From Proteus appendicitidis (GTDB taxonomy: Bacteria > Pseudomonadota > Gammaproteobacteria > Enterobacterales > Enterobacteriaceae), in the NCBI RefSeq assembly GCF_030271835.1, contig NZ_CP127389.1, positions 1,338,001-1,402,000 of the forward strand: a stretch of DNA of 64,000 nucleotides. Direction: 5' to 3'. Each line of letters opens with the position of its first letter. Position 1 is the first letter of the stretch. A program made the position numbers and the translations under genes. The notes beneath the pieces were generated by a model. That model searched no databases. It was given only the letters and a program-made list of their open reading frames with translations, and was not told the origin of the DNA. This document shows, one piece after another, positions 54,757 to 64,000 of the stretch.

Positions 54757-56079
54757 ATGAGTGATTTTACCCAGACCGTTCCTGAGTTAGTGTCTTGGGC
54801 GAGAAAAAATGATTTCTCAATCTCACTGCCACCAGAAAGATTAGCTTTTTTGATGGCTGTCGCTGTATTAAACAGCGAGCGCCTTGATGGCGAAATCAGT
54901 GAAGGGGAGTTAATTGATGCCTTTAGAGAAGTATGTAAAGGCTTTGAACAACCCGCAGAATCAATACAAGTTCGCGCGAATAATGCCATTAATGACATGG
55001 TAAAGCAGCGACTTTTTAACCGTTTTACCAGTGAATTGGTAGAAGGTAATGCAATATACCGTTTAACCCCATTGGGGATTGGAATTAGTGATTATTATAT
55101 TCGCCAACGCGAATTTTCATCATTGCGCTTATCTATGCAACTTTCTATTGTGGCGGGAGAGCTTGATTCAGCGGCTAGCTCTGCTGAAGATGGCGGTGAT
55201 GAATATCATTGGCATCGTAATGTTTTCGCGCCTTTAAAATATTCAGTAGCGGAAATTTTCGATAGCATTGATTTGTCTCAGCGAATTATGGATGAGCAGC
55301 AAAATACAGTAAAAGAAGATATTGCTGCGTTATTAAATCAAGATTGGCAAGCGGCTATTTCAAGCTGTGAACAGCTATTATCTGAAACATCCGGTACATT
55401 AAGAGAGCTGCAAGATACGCTTGAAGCAGCCGGCGACAAACTTCAAGCCAATCTCTTACGTATTCAGGAAGCAAACATGAATACGGGTCATGTTGAGCAA
55501 ATAGATACACTCGTGTTTGAACTTCAAAGTAAGTTAGACCGCATTATTAGTTGGGGTCAGCAATCTATTGATTTATGGATTGGATACGATAGACATGTCC
55601 ATAAATTTATTCGTACAGCGATTGATATGGATAAAAATCGTATTTTCTCTCGCCGCTTACGTCAATCTGTACAAAACTATTTCGACAGCCCATGGGCATT
55701 AACTTACGCTAATGCTGATCGGTTGTTTGATATGCGTGATGAAGAACTGGCTCTACGTGATGACGAAGTCACGGGGGAGTTACCCGAAGAGCTTGAATAT
55801 CAAATGTTCAGTGAAGTGAACGAACAGATAGCACAATGGGTAGAACAAGAGCTTGCTTCTTACAAATTAGAACAACGAGCATTAGATCTCAGTTCAGTGT
55901 TAGTTGAATACCTTAATCGTTATCCGCAACAGAAACATTTCGATGTTGCACGTATTGTCATTGATCAAGCCGTACGATTAGGTATAGCGAAAGCTGAGCT
56001 AGCAGGATTACCTGCAAAATGGTCAGAAATTAACGAATATGGAGCTAAGGTGCAAGCGCATGTCATCGATACATACTGA
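54757..56079 (+). CDS. mukF: MukF, kleisin subunit of the MukBEF condensin
   Basis: This 440-residue protein, the same length as E. coli MukF, is the kleisin that closes the MukB ring. It has an N-terminal winged-helix dimerisation domain at about 1-115 ([20 protein letters not shown] near 14), a helical bundle at about 120-320, an acidic middle linker (about 330-345) and the C-terminal winged helix that binds the MukB head. It is coupled to cmoM and overlaps mukE by 20 bases. Confidence 0.98.
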   Translation: MSDFTQTVPELVSWARKNDFSISLPPERLAFLMAVAVLNSERLDGEISEGELIDAFREVCKGFEQPAESIQVRANNAINDMVKQRLFNRFTSELVEGNAIYRLTPLGIGISDYYIRQREFSSLRLSMQLSIVAGELDSAASSAEDGGDEYHWHRNVFAPLKYSVAEIFDSIDLSQRIMDEQQNTVKEDIAALLNQDWQAAISSCEQLLSETSGTLRELQDTLEAAGDKLQANLLRIQEANMNTGHVEQIDTLVFELQSKLDRIISWGQQSIDLWIGYDRHVHKFIRTAIDMDKNRIFSRRLRQSVQNYFDSPWALTYANADRLFDMRDEELALRDDEVTGELPEELEYQMFSEVNEQIAQWVEQELASYKLEQRALDLSSVLVEYLNRYPQQKHFDVARIVIDQAVRLGIAKAELAGLPAKWSEINEYGAKVQAHVIDTY

Positions 56080-56791
56080 ACAATTTATGCCAGCAAAACT
56101 GGCGCAGGCATTAGCGAACTCACTTTTTCCTGAACTGGATAGCCAGTTACGTGCAGGTCGCCATATCGGTATAGACTCTCTGGATAATCATGCCTTTTTG
56201 ATGGATTTTCAAGATGAGTTATCAGACTTTTATGCGCGTTATAACGTTGAATTAATTCGAGCGCCAGAAGGTTTCTTCTATTTGCGACCTCGTTCAACCA
56301 CACTTATTCCACGCTCTGTCCTCTCTGAAATGGATATGCTGGTGGGGAAAATTCTTTGTTATCTTTACCTTAGCCCTGAGCGATTAGCAAATCAGGGAAT
56401 ATTCACCGTTCAAGAGCTGTTTGATGAATTAAGAACATTAGCAGATGAAAATAAACTTTTACGTTTAGTGAATCAACGCTCAACAGGTTCTGATCTTGAT
56501 TTGCAAAAATTACAAGAAAAAATGAGAACCTCTTTAAATCGTTTACGTCGCTTGGGCATGATTTCATTTTTATTAAATGATATGCAGCGTTTCTCGATCA
56601 CAGAATCTGTTTTCCGTTTTGGTGCTGATGTACGTAGTGGCGATTCTCCACTTGAGGCTCAAATGCGAATGATCCGAGATGGTGAAGCAATGGCGCTTGA
56701 AGATAGCTCAGAAACACTTAACGATGATGAAGAAAATGAAGATGAGCAATTACAATCCAGTGAAGAGGGTGCGGAGGGAGAAAATAAATGA
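56060..56791 (+). CDS. mukE: MukE, chromosome partition protein
   Basis: This 243-residue KITE-type subunit (E. coli 234) binds MukF and modulates MukB ATPase. Strongly conserved blocks are [23 protein letters not shown] near 15 and [33 protein letters not shown] near 58. The C-terminal 30 residues are strongly acidic. I chose the ATG at 56060 ([15 protein letters not shown]) as in E. coli; an upstream in-frame start adds seven residues. It overlaps mukF at the 5' end and mukB at the 3' end (ATGA). Confidence 0.97.
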   Translation: MSSIHTEQFMPAKLAQALANSLFPELDSQLRAGRHIGIDSLDNHAFLMDFQDELSDFYARYNVELIRAPEGFFYLRPRSTTLIPRSVLSEMDMLVGKILCYLYLSPERLANQGIFTVQELFDELRTLADENKLLRLVNQRSTGSDLDLQKLQEKMRTSLNRLRRLGMISFLLNDMQRFSITESVFRFGADVRSGDSPLEAQMRMIRDGEAMALEDSSETLNDDEENEDEQLQSSEEGAEGENK

Positions 56792-59700
56792 TTGAACGGG
56801 GAAAATTTCGCTCATTAACACTTATCAACTGGAATGGGTTCTTTGCTCGTACTTTTGATTTAGATGAGTTGGTGACTACGTTATCAGGTGGTAATGGTGC
56901 GGGTAAATCAACCACTATGGCTGCATTTATTACAGCTATGATCCCTGATCTTACTTTACTTCATTTCCGTAATACCACAGAAGCAGGATCGACAAGTGGA
57001 TCTCGTGATAAAGGGTTATACGGGAAATTGCGTCCGGGTGTGTGTTATGCCGTTCTAGATGTGATTAACTCGCGCCACTTACGTGCTGTGGTCGGTGTTC
57101 GTTTACAGCAAATTGCAGGACGTGATAAGAAAGTTGATATCAAACCCTTTATGATCCAAGGGCTGCCAATGGCAGAAAACCCAACAGAAATTTTAACGCA
57201 AGCTGTTGCAGATCGCCAAGCCCGTGTTTTACCGCTGAATGAATTAAAAGAAAAAGTTGAAGCCATTGATGGGGTTGTTTTTAGACAATTTAACTCTATC
57301 ACTGATTTCCATGCGGTGATGTTTGATTTAGGGGTTATTCCTAAACGTTTACGCTCAGCAAGTGATCGTGCCAAATTCTATCGTTTAATTGAAGCCTCAT
57401 TGTATGGCGGTATTTCAAGTGCGATTACACGCTCTTTACGTGATTATTTACTACCTGAAAATAGTGGTGTAAGAAAAGCTTTCCAAGATATGGAAGGGGC
57501 ATTACGTGAAAACCGAATGACGCTTGAAGCTATTCGCGTCACTCAATCTGATCGTGACTTATTTAAGCATTTAATTACAGAAGCGACATCTTATGTTGCC
57601 GCTGACTATATGCGCCATGCCAATGAACGACGTGTTCATCTTGATGAAGCTTTAACCGTGCGTCGTGAGTTATGGAGTCAGCGTAAATCCATTAATAACG
57701 AAGCGTATCGATTTGTTGAAATGGGTAAAGAGTTAGAAGAGCAACAATCGTTATCTTCAGATCTTGAAGCGGATTATCAAGCAGCAAGCGACCGACTAAA
57801 CTTAGTGCAAAATGCGGTTCGCCAACAAGAAAAAATTGACCGCTATGTTGCTGATGTTGAAGAAATAACTTTTCGCTTAGAAGAACAAAGTGAAGTGGTT
57901 GAAGAAGCGACATCTAAGAAAGAAGAGCTTGAAGAACGCGTAGGAGCAGCAGAAGAAGAAGTTGATGAACTGAAAAATCAGTTAGCGGATTATCAGCAAG
58001 CATTAGATGTGCAGCAAACTCGTGCAATTCAATATCGTCAAGCTGTACAGGCTTTAGAGCGTGCTAAAGCACAATGTGGTATTGATGATTTAGATGAAAC
58101 GAATGCTGAACAATGGGCTGAACGAATTCAGGCTAAAATTCAAACCATTACACATTCATTGCTTTCTATGGAGCAGAAACTCAATGTTTCTGAAGCGGCT
58201 AAAACGCAATTTGACCAAGCCTATAAGCTGGTAAGTTCAATTGTCGGTGAAGTTGAACGTCAAAATGCATGGGATGCGGCAAAAACGGCATTGCGTGAAT
58301 GGTCTTCTCATCGACATCAAGCGGATAGGGTTCATCCTATTCGTATGCAGTTAGCTGAATTAGAACAGCGTTTACATCAACGAAATAACGCAGAGCGGCA
58401 ACTTGAAGAGTTTAATAAATATCATGGCAAACCGATGGAGCCTGATGATTTGTTAATTCTTCAAGATGAATTAGAAGCCAAAATTGAAGAGCTTAGCGAT
58501 TATGTTAATGAGTCTGGTGAACACCGCATGCAAATGCGTCAGGAGCTAGATCAACTAAAACAACAAATTGAAAAGCTGAAAAAACAAGCACCAGCATGGC
58601 TTGCGGCACAAGATGCGTTAACGCAATTATGTGAACAGACTCGTCAATCTTTTGAAACGGGTCATCAAGTAACAGAATATATGCAACAGTTACTTGAAAA
58701 AGAGCGTGAAGCAACAGTATTACGTGATGAAACGGCAACTCGCAAACAACAGATTGAAGCGCAAATTGAACGTTTAAGTCAGCCAAGTGGCGCTGAAGAT
58801 GGGCGCTTAATTACGCTAGCGGAACGTTTTAATGGTGTTTTATTATCAGAAATTTATGATGATATTACGTTAGATGATGCGCCTTATTTCTCTGCATTAT
58901 ATGGTCCTGCACGTCATGCAATTGTTGTGCAAGACTTATCTCAAGTTCAGGAGCAATTAGAAACATTAGAAGATTGCCCTGAAGATCTCTATTTTATTGA
59001 AGGCGACCCACAATCTTTCGATGATAGTGTATTTAATGCTCAAGAGATGGATAAAGCCGTTCTTATCAAAAGTTCAGATAGACAATGGCGTTATTCTCGC
59101 TACCCTGAAATCCCACTATTTGGTCGAGCAGCGCGTGAAAATCAATTAGAAATTTTATCACGTCAGCGTGATGAGCTTGCTGAGCTTTACGCAACACAAG
59201 CTTTTGATGTACAGAAGATCCAACGTGCTCACCATGCCTTTAGTCAGTTTGTGGGACAACATATTTCTGTGGCATTTGAGGCTGATCCTGAAGAAAATAT
59301 TCGTCAGTTGAATCAACGACGTAACGAGCTAGAAAGAGCTTTAGCGCAATACGAAGAGAGTACTCAGCAACAGCGTCAACATTATGCGCGGACTAAAGAA
59401 TCGCTGAATCTTCTTAATAAACTTATTCCTCAAGTTAATATCTTGATGGATGAAACTCTAATTGATCGTGTTGAAGAGTTACGTGAAGAGCTGTATGCCG
59501 CTGAAGAGTCAATGCGTCACTTACAGCGCCACGAAAAAGCATTAGCAACATTAGAGCCTATCGCTTCAATTTTGCAAAGTGATCCACAAGCGCATGAACA
59601 ATTAGCGCAAGATTACGAGCAAGCAAAAGCAGAGCAACAACATTATCAACAACAGGCTTTCTTGCTGGTGGAAGTGGTACAGCGCCGCCCACACTTTAGT

Positions 59701-61248
59701 TATAGTGACGCCGTTGAGATTGTCAGTGAAAATAGTGATCTCAATGAGAAACTACGTCACCGTTTAGAAATGGCAGAAACAGAACGTGCTACAGCAAGAG
59801 AACTTTATCGTCAGCAACAAGCACAATGCGCTCAATTTAATCAAGTACTTGCATCATTAAAAAGCTCCTTTGACACTAAATCTGAATTGCTCAGAGAACT
59901 TGAGCAAGAGATGCGTGATACCGGCGTTCATATCGATATTGGTGCAGAGACAAGAGCTAAAGAGCTGCGTGATCAACGCTATTCTGCGGTAAGTGCAAAC
60001 CGCGCGCGTATTAGTCAACTTGAGCGAGATATCGCACTGAGTGAAGCTGAGCGAGATAACCTAACCAAGAAAATTCGTAAACTTGAACGTGACTACATTC
60101 AAATTCGTGAGCATGTTGTGAGTGCAAAAGCGGGTTGGTGCGCGGTTATGCGATTAGTGAAAGAAAATGGTATGGAGCGTCGCTTACATCGACGAGACTT
60201 TGCTTATCTTTCTGCTGATGAACTACGCTCAATGTCGGATAAAGCGTTAGGTGCTTTACGCCAAGCGGTTGCTGATAATGAATATTTACGTGATGCGTTA
60301 CGTCGCTCAGAAGATGCAAAATACCCTGATCGTAAAGTTCAGTTCTTTATTGCGGTATACCAGCATTTAAGAGAGCGTATCCGCCAAGACATCATTAAAA
60401 CGGATGATCCGGTTGATGCAATTGAACAGATGGAAATCGAACTTGCTCGTTTAACGGAAGAGTTAACAAGCCGTGAGCAAAAATTAGCGATTAGTTCACG
60501 AAGTGTCGCGAATATTATTCGTAAAACTATTCAGCGTGAGCAAAATCGTATCCGTATGTTAAACCAAGGTTTGCAAGCGGTTTCATTTGGTCAGGTGCGT
60601 GGTGTCCGACTCAATGTCAATATTCGTGAAAGTCATCAAGTATTATTGGATGTGTTATCTGAAGAAGATAACCAATATCAAGATCTATTTAAAAACCAAA
60701 ATCTTACTTTCTCTGAAGCAATGGCGAAGCTTTATCAGCGTTTAAACCCTCAAGTGGATATTGGTCAACGTATGCCACAAACCGTGGGTGAAGAGCTGTT
60801 AGATTACCGTAATTACCTTGAAATGGACGTCGAAGTGAATCGTGGGCCAGAAGGTTGGTTAAAAGCAGAAAGTGGTGCTTTATCAACAGGTGAAGCGATT
60901 GGTACGGGGATGTCAATTCTGGTGATGGTGGTACAAAGCTGGGAAGAAGAATCACGACGCTTAAGAGGAAAAGATATCTCTCCTTGTCGCTTACTCTTCC
61001 TTGATGAAGCGGCGCGTTTAGATGCGAAATCTATTGCAACGCTATTTGAGCTTTGCGATCGCCTTGATATGCAGTTAATTATTGCGGCACCAGAAAATAT
61101 CAGCCCAGAAAAAGGAACAACCTATAAATTAGTACGTAAAGTGTTCAATGGCACTGAACATGTACATGTTGTTGGCTTAAAAGGTTTTGGTCAACAGGCT
61201 GAAAAAGATAAAATTGCATCATCAAATGTTGCTGAAATAACAGAATAA
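56788..61248 (+). CDS. mukB: MukB, SMC-like ATPase of the MukBEF condensin
   Basis: This 1486-residue protein, the same length as E. coli MukB, compacts and segregates the chromosome. Walker [11 protein letters not shown] lies at about residues 34-43. Long coiled coils follow (about 310-640 and 835-1110), interrupted by the hinge domain at about 645-800. The C-terminal head has signature [13 protein letters not shown] near 1365 and Walker [14 protein letters not shown] near 1400. The hinge of MukB binds ParC of topoisomerase IV in E. coli. It overlaps mukE by four bases and ends the operon at a strong terminator. Confidence 0.99.
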   Translation: MIERGKFRSLTLINWNGFFARTFDLDELVTTLSGGNGAGKSTTMAAFITAMIPDLTLLHFRNTTEAGSTSGSRDKGLYGKLRPGVCYAVLDVINSRHLRAVVGVRLQQIAGRDKKVDIKPFMIQGLPMAENPTEILTQAVADRQARVLPLNELKEKVEAIDGVVFRQFNSITDFHAVMFDLGVIPKRLRSASDRAKFYRLIEASLYGGISSAITRSLRDYLLPENSGVRKAFQDMEGALRENRMTLEAIRVTQSDRDLFKHLITEATSYVAADYMRHANERRVHLDEALTVRRELWSQRKSINNEAYRFVEMGKELEEQQSLSSDLEADYQAASDRLNLVQNAVRQQEKIDRYVADVEEITFRLEEQSEVVEEATSKKEELEERVGAAEEEVDELKNQLADYQQALDVQQTRAIQYRQAVQALERAKAQCGIDDLDETNAEQWAERIQAKIQTITHSLLSMEQKLNVSEAAKTQFDQAYKLVSSIVGEVERQNAWDAAKTALREWSSHRHQADRVHPIRMQLAELEQRLHQRNNAERQLEEFNKYHGKPMEPDDLLILQDELEAKIEELSDYVNESGEHRMQMRQELDQLKQQIEKLKKQAPAWLAAQDALTQLCEQTRQSFETGHQVTEYMQQLLEKEREATVLRDETATRKQQIEAQIERLSQPSGAEDGRLITLAERFNGVLLSEIYDDITLDDAPYFSALYGPARHAIVVQDLSQVQEQLETLEDCPEDLYFIEGDPQSFDDSVFNAQEMDKAVLIKSSDRQWRYSRYPEIPLFGRAARENQLEILSRQRDELAELYATQAFDVQKIQRAHHAFSQFVGQHISVAFEADPEENIRQLNQRRNELERALAQYEESTQQQRQHYARTKESLNLLNKLIPQVNILMDETLIDRVEELREELYAAEESMRHLQRHEKALATLEPIASILQSDPQAHEQLAQDYEQAKAEQQHYQQQAFLLVEVVQRRPHFSYSDAVEIVSENSDLNEKLRHRLEMAETERATARELYRQQQAQCAQFNQVLASLKSSFDTKSELLRELEQEMRDTGVHIDIGAETRAKELRDQRYSAVSANRARISQLERDIALSEAERDNLTKKIRKLERDYIQIREHVVSAKAGWCAVMRLVKENGMERRLHRRDFAYLSADELRSMSDKALGALRQAVADNEYLRDALRRSEDAKYPDRKVQFFIAVYQHLRERIRQDIIKTDDPVDAIEQMEIELARLTEELTSREQKLAISSRSVANIIRKTIQREQNRIRMLNQGLQAVSFGQVRGVRLNVNIRESHQVLLDVLSEEDNQYQDLFKNQNLTFSEAMAKLYQRLNPQVDIGQRMPQTVGEELLDYRNYLEMDVEVNRGPEGWLKAESGALSTGEAIGTGMSILVMVVQSWEEESRRLRGKDISPCRLLFLDEAARLDAKSIATLFELCDRLDMQLIIAAPENISPEKGTTYKLVRKVFNGTEHVHVVGLKGFGQQAEKDKIASSNVAEITE

Positions 61249-61283
61249 TTTTATTCGATTATCAGCCCCAAGGGGTAAGAATA

Positions 61284-61322
61284 AAGGCGCTACGGGCTTA
61301 TGATTGTAGCGCCTTCTTTTTT
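61284..61322 (+). terminator. Rho-independent terminator after mukB
   Basis: Perfect 10-bp GC-rich arms 61284-61293 and 61306-61315, followed by C and seven T residues. The arm sequence is very close to that of the trxB terminator at 12605. Confidence 0.93.
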
Positions 61323-61473
61323 TAAAGTGTTACATAGATCAAAAAATGAAAGCAAATTAACAAAAAAATGAAATTTTAAGTGGTATAACGTGCGCCATAT
61401 CTCATTTAAATGTAATTATGATGTTTATTATTATTACCGTATGTGATTAATATAAAAATTTAAAGGAAAAAGA

Positions 61474-62187
61474 ATGCGTAAAGTCACGTTAGCTTTTAGT
61501 GCAATTGCTTTAGCGTTAAGCTTAAACGGCGCAGCAATGGCAAAAGTACATCTGCCAGAAGTTGTTAGCCCAGGTGTTACTGTTGCACAACTCGCACAAC
61601 AACAACCAATTCATTGGGTTTCTGTTGCTGATATTGAAAAAAGCCTTGAAGGTCAAGCACCGATGGCGGTTGGTTTTGATATTGATGACACCGTTCTATT
61701 CTCAAGCCCTGGTTTCTACCGTGGTAAACTAGAATACTCTCCAAACGATTTCAGCTACTTGAAAAACCCAGAATTCTGGGAAAAAATGAATAACGAGTGG
61801 GATAAATTCAGTATGCCTAAACAAGTCGGTATCGATCTTGTTCAGATGCACTTAAAACGTGGGGATACTGTTTATTTCATTACGGGTCGTACTCAAACTA
61901 AAACTGAGACTGTGACCAAATATGTACAAGAAGGCTTAAATATTCCTGCTGATAAAATGCAGCCTGTTATTTTTGCTGGTGACCAACCTGGCGCAAATAA
62001 CAAAGTAAGCTGGATGCGTGATCACAAACTGAAAATTTACTACGGTGATGCTGATGCTGATATCGCAGCAGCAGATGAACTGAATATCCGTGGTATTCGT
62101 ATTCTGCGTGCTGCTAACTCTTCTTACCAACCACTGCCAAAAGCAGGTCAGTTTGGTGAAGAAGTGGTTATCAATTCAGAGTATTAA
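61474..62187 (+). CDS. aphA: AphA, periplasmic class B acid phosphatase
   Basis: This 237-residue enzyme, the same length as E. coli AphA, is a HAD-superfamily phosphatase that removes phosphate from nucleotides in the periplasm. The signal peptide is about residues 1-23, ending in GAAMA before KVHLPE. The nucleophile motif is [11 protein letters not shown] at residues 68 onward (Asp nucleophile and acid/base Asp), motif II is FITGRTQT near 136, and motif [14 protein letters not shown] near 190. The coding sequence shows codon bias like that of well-expressed genes. An AAAGGAAAAAG ribosome binding site precedes it. In E. coli aphA is at a different locus, so this is a rearrangement between mukB and ldtD. 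Confidence 0.97.
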   Translation: MRKVTLAFSAIALALSLNGAAMAKVHLPEVVSPGVTVAQLAQQQPIHWVSVADIEKSLEGQAPMAVGFDIDDTVLFSSPGFYRGKLEYSPNDFSYLKNPEFWEKMNNEWDKFSMPKQVGIDLVQMHLKRGDTVYFITGRTQTKTETVTKYVQEGLNIPADKMQPVIFAGDQPGANNKVSWMRDHKLKIYYGDADADIAAADELNIRGIRILRAANSSYQPLPKAGQFGEEVVINSEY

Positions 62188-62539
62188 TCTTTACGCTTTG
62201 TTTACCTTTATTTGTAAGGCGTAGGAAACTGCGCCTTTTTCTATTTTAAAATACCTTCCATTTAAATAATCTTATTTATCCATTCATAATTCTTTATTAT
62301 TTCCTAAATGCTTATTTTCAGTATGTCTGCTTTTGTTCTTTTATTGTGCTTTTAACTTAAATTATATATTTGAATATAAAAATAGCTAAATAGTCTTTTT
62401 TTGATTAAATAAAATTAAATTTCTATCAAGGGCTTACAAAACTTTAAAAATATTAGTTTATTCCTATAAAACTCTTTGCCTAGCTCATCTAATATTCTAG
62501 GATACCAAAATAATAATAAGGGATGAGGGTAGAGGATTT
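62188..62539. other. aphA-ldtD gap, no gene seen
   Basis: A 352-base, AT-rich gap begins with the aphA terminator and ends with the ldtD ribosome binding site (AGAGG). No gene is recognised. Confidence 0.6.
62216..62241 (+). terminator. Rho-independent terminator after aphA
   Basis: A 9-bp stem (62216-62224 with 62229-62237, one G-T) is capped by a GAAA tetraloop and followed by T residues. Confidence 0.9.
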
Positions 62540-64000
62540 ATGACGTATCAACCAATTAAAAGAGCAATCGCATATTCAGTTGTTATAGGTACACTCCTTT
62601 CTAGTCATTATGCAATAGCCACAGAAACAGAGTCGGTGACTTTATCTGCACCCGAAACAGAAAACACGACGTTAGTTCCTGTGAATAATGAAATTATGCC
62701 AGCACCTGCAACTGTGGTTATGAAAGCCCCACCATTGACTGAGTTAGCAGTAAGAACAAAACTACAGTCATGGAGCCAGCCGGGATATAAACCGTTATAT
62801 TTAAACCAGCTAGTAAAAGTTTACCAAGCAAATGACTTAGCATTAATCTGGCAAGATGAAAAAATAGTCCAGCAATTACAGCAACAAATTGCTGAAGTGG
62901 CGATGTCGGGAACCCAACCTCAGTTTGGGCAATGGCTAATACAATTAGATGCGCCTGAATTAACAAAAGAAGCGCGTGATCTTATTTTATCAGATGCTTT
63001 TTTAGGCTATATCAGTTTTGTTGAGCAAGTAAATAAATCAGGCATATCTTTACTGTATCGTGATGTGACTCAAACATTACCATCACCAACTGATAAATCA
63101 GTCGTGGAATTACAGCAAAATATTCAAAATAACACTTTAGGTAGCTTTATTATTTCTTATGCACCGTCTCATCCTTATTACGCCTTAATGAAAGAGGAAG
63201 TACGAAAGCAGTTACATGATTCAGTTGTTTGGCCTGAAATGAAAGGAACGACATCATTAAAGCCAAATCAATCATCACAAGAAGTTATACCGCTGAGACA
63301 AATTTTACGTAATTTAAAATTAATTCCTGAGTTGGCAGCAAACGAGCAGGAAATTGCGACAACGGTTTATGATCCGTCTTTAGTTGCGGCTGTTAAATTA
63401 TTTCAAACTGCCCATGGATTGGAGCCAGATGGTGTTATTGGGCGACAAACGCGAGTGTGGTTAAATATAACGCCAGCACAGCGTGCTAGCATTATGGCAT
63501 TAAATATTCAACGTCTTCGCCTAACGCCTGCTGTTGGTAACACTGGAATTTGGGTTAATATTCCTGATTTCTCACTCTACTTTTATGCCAATAACGAGCT
63601 TATTCTCGACTCAAAAGTTATTGTTGGTCGCCCTGATAGAAAAACACCGATTATGAGTAGTGCGCTAAATAATGTCGTGGTTAATCCACCTTGGAATGTG
63701 CCAATAAGCATGACTCGTAAAGATATTGTACCTAGAGGTAAAGCAGATCCTAGTTACTTTAGTCGTAAGGGATATACCATTTATTCAGGGTGGGGGAATG
63801 ATGCTTATCCTATTAACCCTTACGATATTGATTGGCAAAATATGAGTGCTAATAACTTCCCTTACCGAATTTGGCAGGCTCCTGGACCAACAAACTCATT
63901 AGGTCGTTATAAGTTTAATATGCCAAATTCAGATGCGATATATCTGCATGACACACCAAATCATTCACTGTTTGCAAAAAATATGAGGGCAATCAGCTCA
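62540..64000 (+). CDS. ldtD: LdtD (YcbB), murein L,D-transpeptidase, 3' end outside window
   Basis: The frame runs open from the ATG at 62540 to the window edge (487 codons; E. coli LdtD 615). LdtD forms 3-3 (mDap-mDap) crosslinks in peptidoglycan and can bypass beta-lactam-blocked transpeptidation. A signal peptide or anchor occupies about residues 6-30 (cleaved near ATA/TET). A scaffold region follows, then a peptidoglycan-binding motif VKLFQTAHGLEPDGVIG near 283 and the YkuD catalytic domain from about 335 (GIWVNIPDFSLYFY, VVGRPDRKTPIMSS). The conserved His is in YLHDTPNH near 470. The window stops at RAISS, just before the expected SGCxR catalytic Cys. It is preceded by aphA; in E. coli it directly follows mukB. 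Confidence 0.95.
   Translation, partial: MTYQPIKRAIAYSVVIGTLLSSHYAIATETESVTLSAPETENTTLVPVNNEIMPAPATVVMKAPPLTELAVRTKLQSWSQPGYKPLYLNQLVKVYQANDLALIWQDEKIVQQLQQQIAEVAMSGTQPQFGQWLIQLDAPELTKEARDLILSDAFLGYISFVEQVNKSGISLLYRDVTQTLPSPTDKSVVELQQNIQNNTLGSFIISYAPSHPYYALMKEEVRKQLHDSVVWPEMKGTTSLKPNQSSQEVIPLRQILRNLKLIPELAANEQEIATTVYDPSLVAAVKLFQTAHGLEPDGVIGRQTRVWLNITPAQRASIMALNIQRLRLTPAVGNTGIWVNIPDFSLYFYANNELILDSKVIVGRPDRKTPIMSSALNNVVVNPPWNVPISMTRKDIVPRGKADPSYFSRKGYTIYSGWGNDAYPINPYDIDWQNMSANNFPYRIWQAPGPTNSLGRYKFNMPNSDAIYLHDTPNHSLFAKNMRAISS

Overview
The window reads as a core chromosomal segment of a low-GC gammaproteobacterium of the order Enterobacterales. The best guess is Morganellaceae, and Proteus in particular. 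Gene order follows the Escherichia coli 19-21 minute region closely (ybjD, macAB, cspD, clpSA, infA, aat, cydCD, trxB, lrp, ftsK, lolA, rarA, serS, pflA, pflB, focA, ycaO, serC, aroA, cmk, rpsA, ihfB, ycaI/comEC, msbA, lpxK, ycaR, kdsB, elyC, cmoM, mukFEB, ldtD). The DNA is clearly AT-rich, and the intergenic gaps are long and AT-rich. Lrp, RpsA, IHF-beta and MukB are nearly enterobacterial in sequence. The genus assignment is inference, not a database result. I saw no rRNA, tRNA, prophage, CRISPR array or intact transposase.

Layout. 1-4.3 kb holds the 3' part of ybjD and the MacAB macrolide/peptide exporter. 4.4-7.7 kb holds cspD opposed to clpS-clpA (protein quality control). 7.7-12.5 kb, on the minus strand, holds infA, aat and the cydDC glutathione/cysteine exporter. 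12.6-21 kb holds trxB, the global regulator lrp, the divisome DNA translocase ftsK with a 20-glutamine repeat, lolA, rarA and serS. 22.2-27.2 kb differs from E. coli: a methionine ABC transporter (metNIQ type) preceded by four tandem MetJ-like boxes, an isolated ureidoglycolate dehydrogenase-like gene (allD), and a polytopic membrane protein. 27.4-34 kb holds the anaerobic pyruvate formate-lyase cluster pflA, pflB, focA and ycaO on the minus strand, with an FNR-type promoter and an unexplained array of TGTCA half-sites upstream of focA. 34-36.7 kb is a local insertion of a periplasmic L-asparaginase and an MFS transporter. 36.8-45.4 kb holds serC, aroA, cmk, rpsA, ihfB and comEC. 45.4-50.2 kb holds msbA-lpxK, an atypical cold-shock-domain gene, the small gene ycaR and kdsB, which belong largely to lipid A/KDO biosynthesis. 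50.7-52.6 kb is another insertion, a cupin gene tightly coupled to mqo. 52.8-64 kb holds elyC, cmoM, the mukF-mukE-mukB chromosome condensin operon, aphA and the 5' part of ldtD.

Functional themes. Envelope biogenesis and export: MacAB, CydDC, LolA, MsbA, LpxK, KdsB, ElyC, LdtD. Chromosome handling: FtsK, MukFEB, IHF, RarA. Translation: InfA, SerS, RpsA, CmoM. Anaerobic/respiratory metabolism: Pfl, FocA, Mqo, AnsB.

I found no convincing new multi-gene system such as a defence island or biosynthetic cluster. The most interesting items are small. They are the MetJ-box array, the TGTCA array upstream of focA, the cupin-mqo pair, the degenerate cold-shock protein with an RNA hairpin next to its ribosome binding site, the hexanucleotide repeat in ftsK, a palindrome resembling fused IS3-type ends at a synteny break, and a possible frame disruption at the start of clpS.
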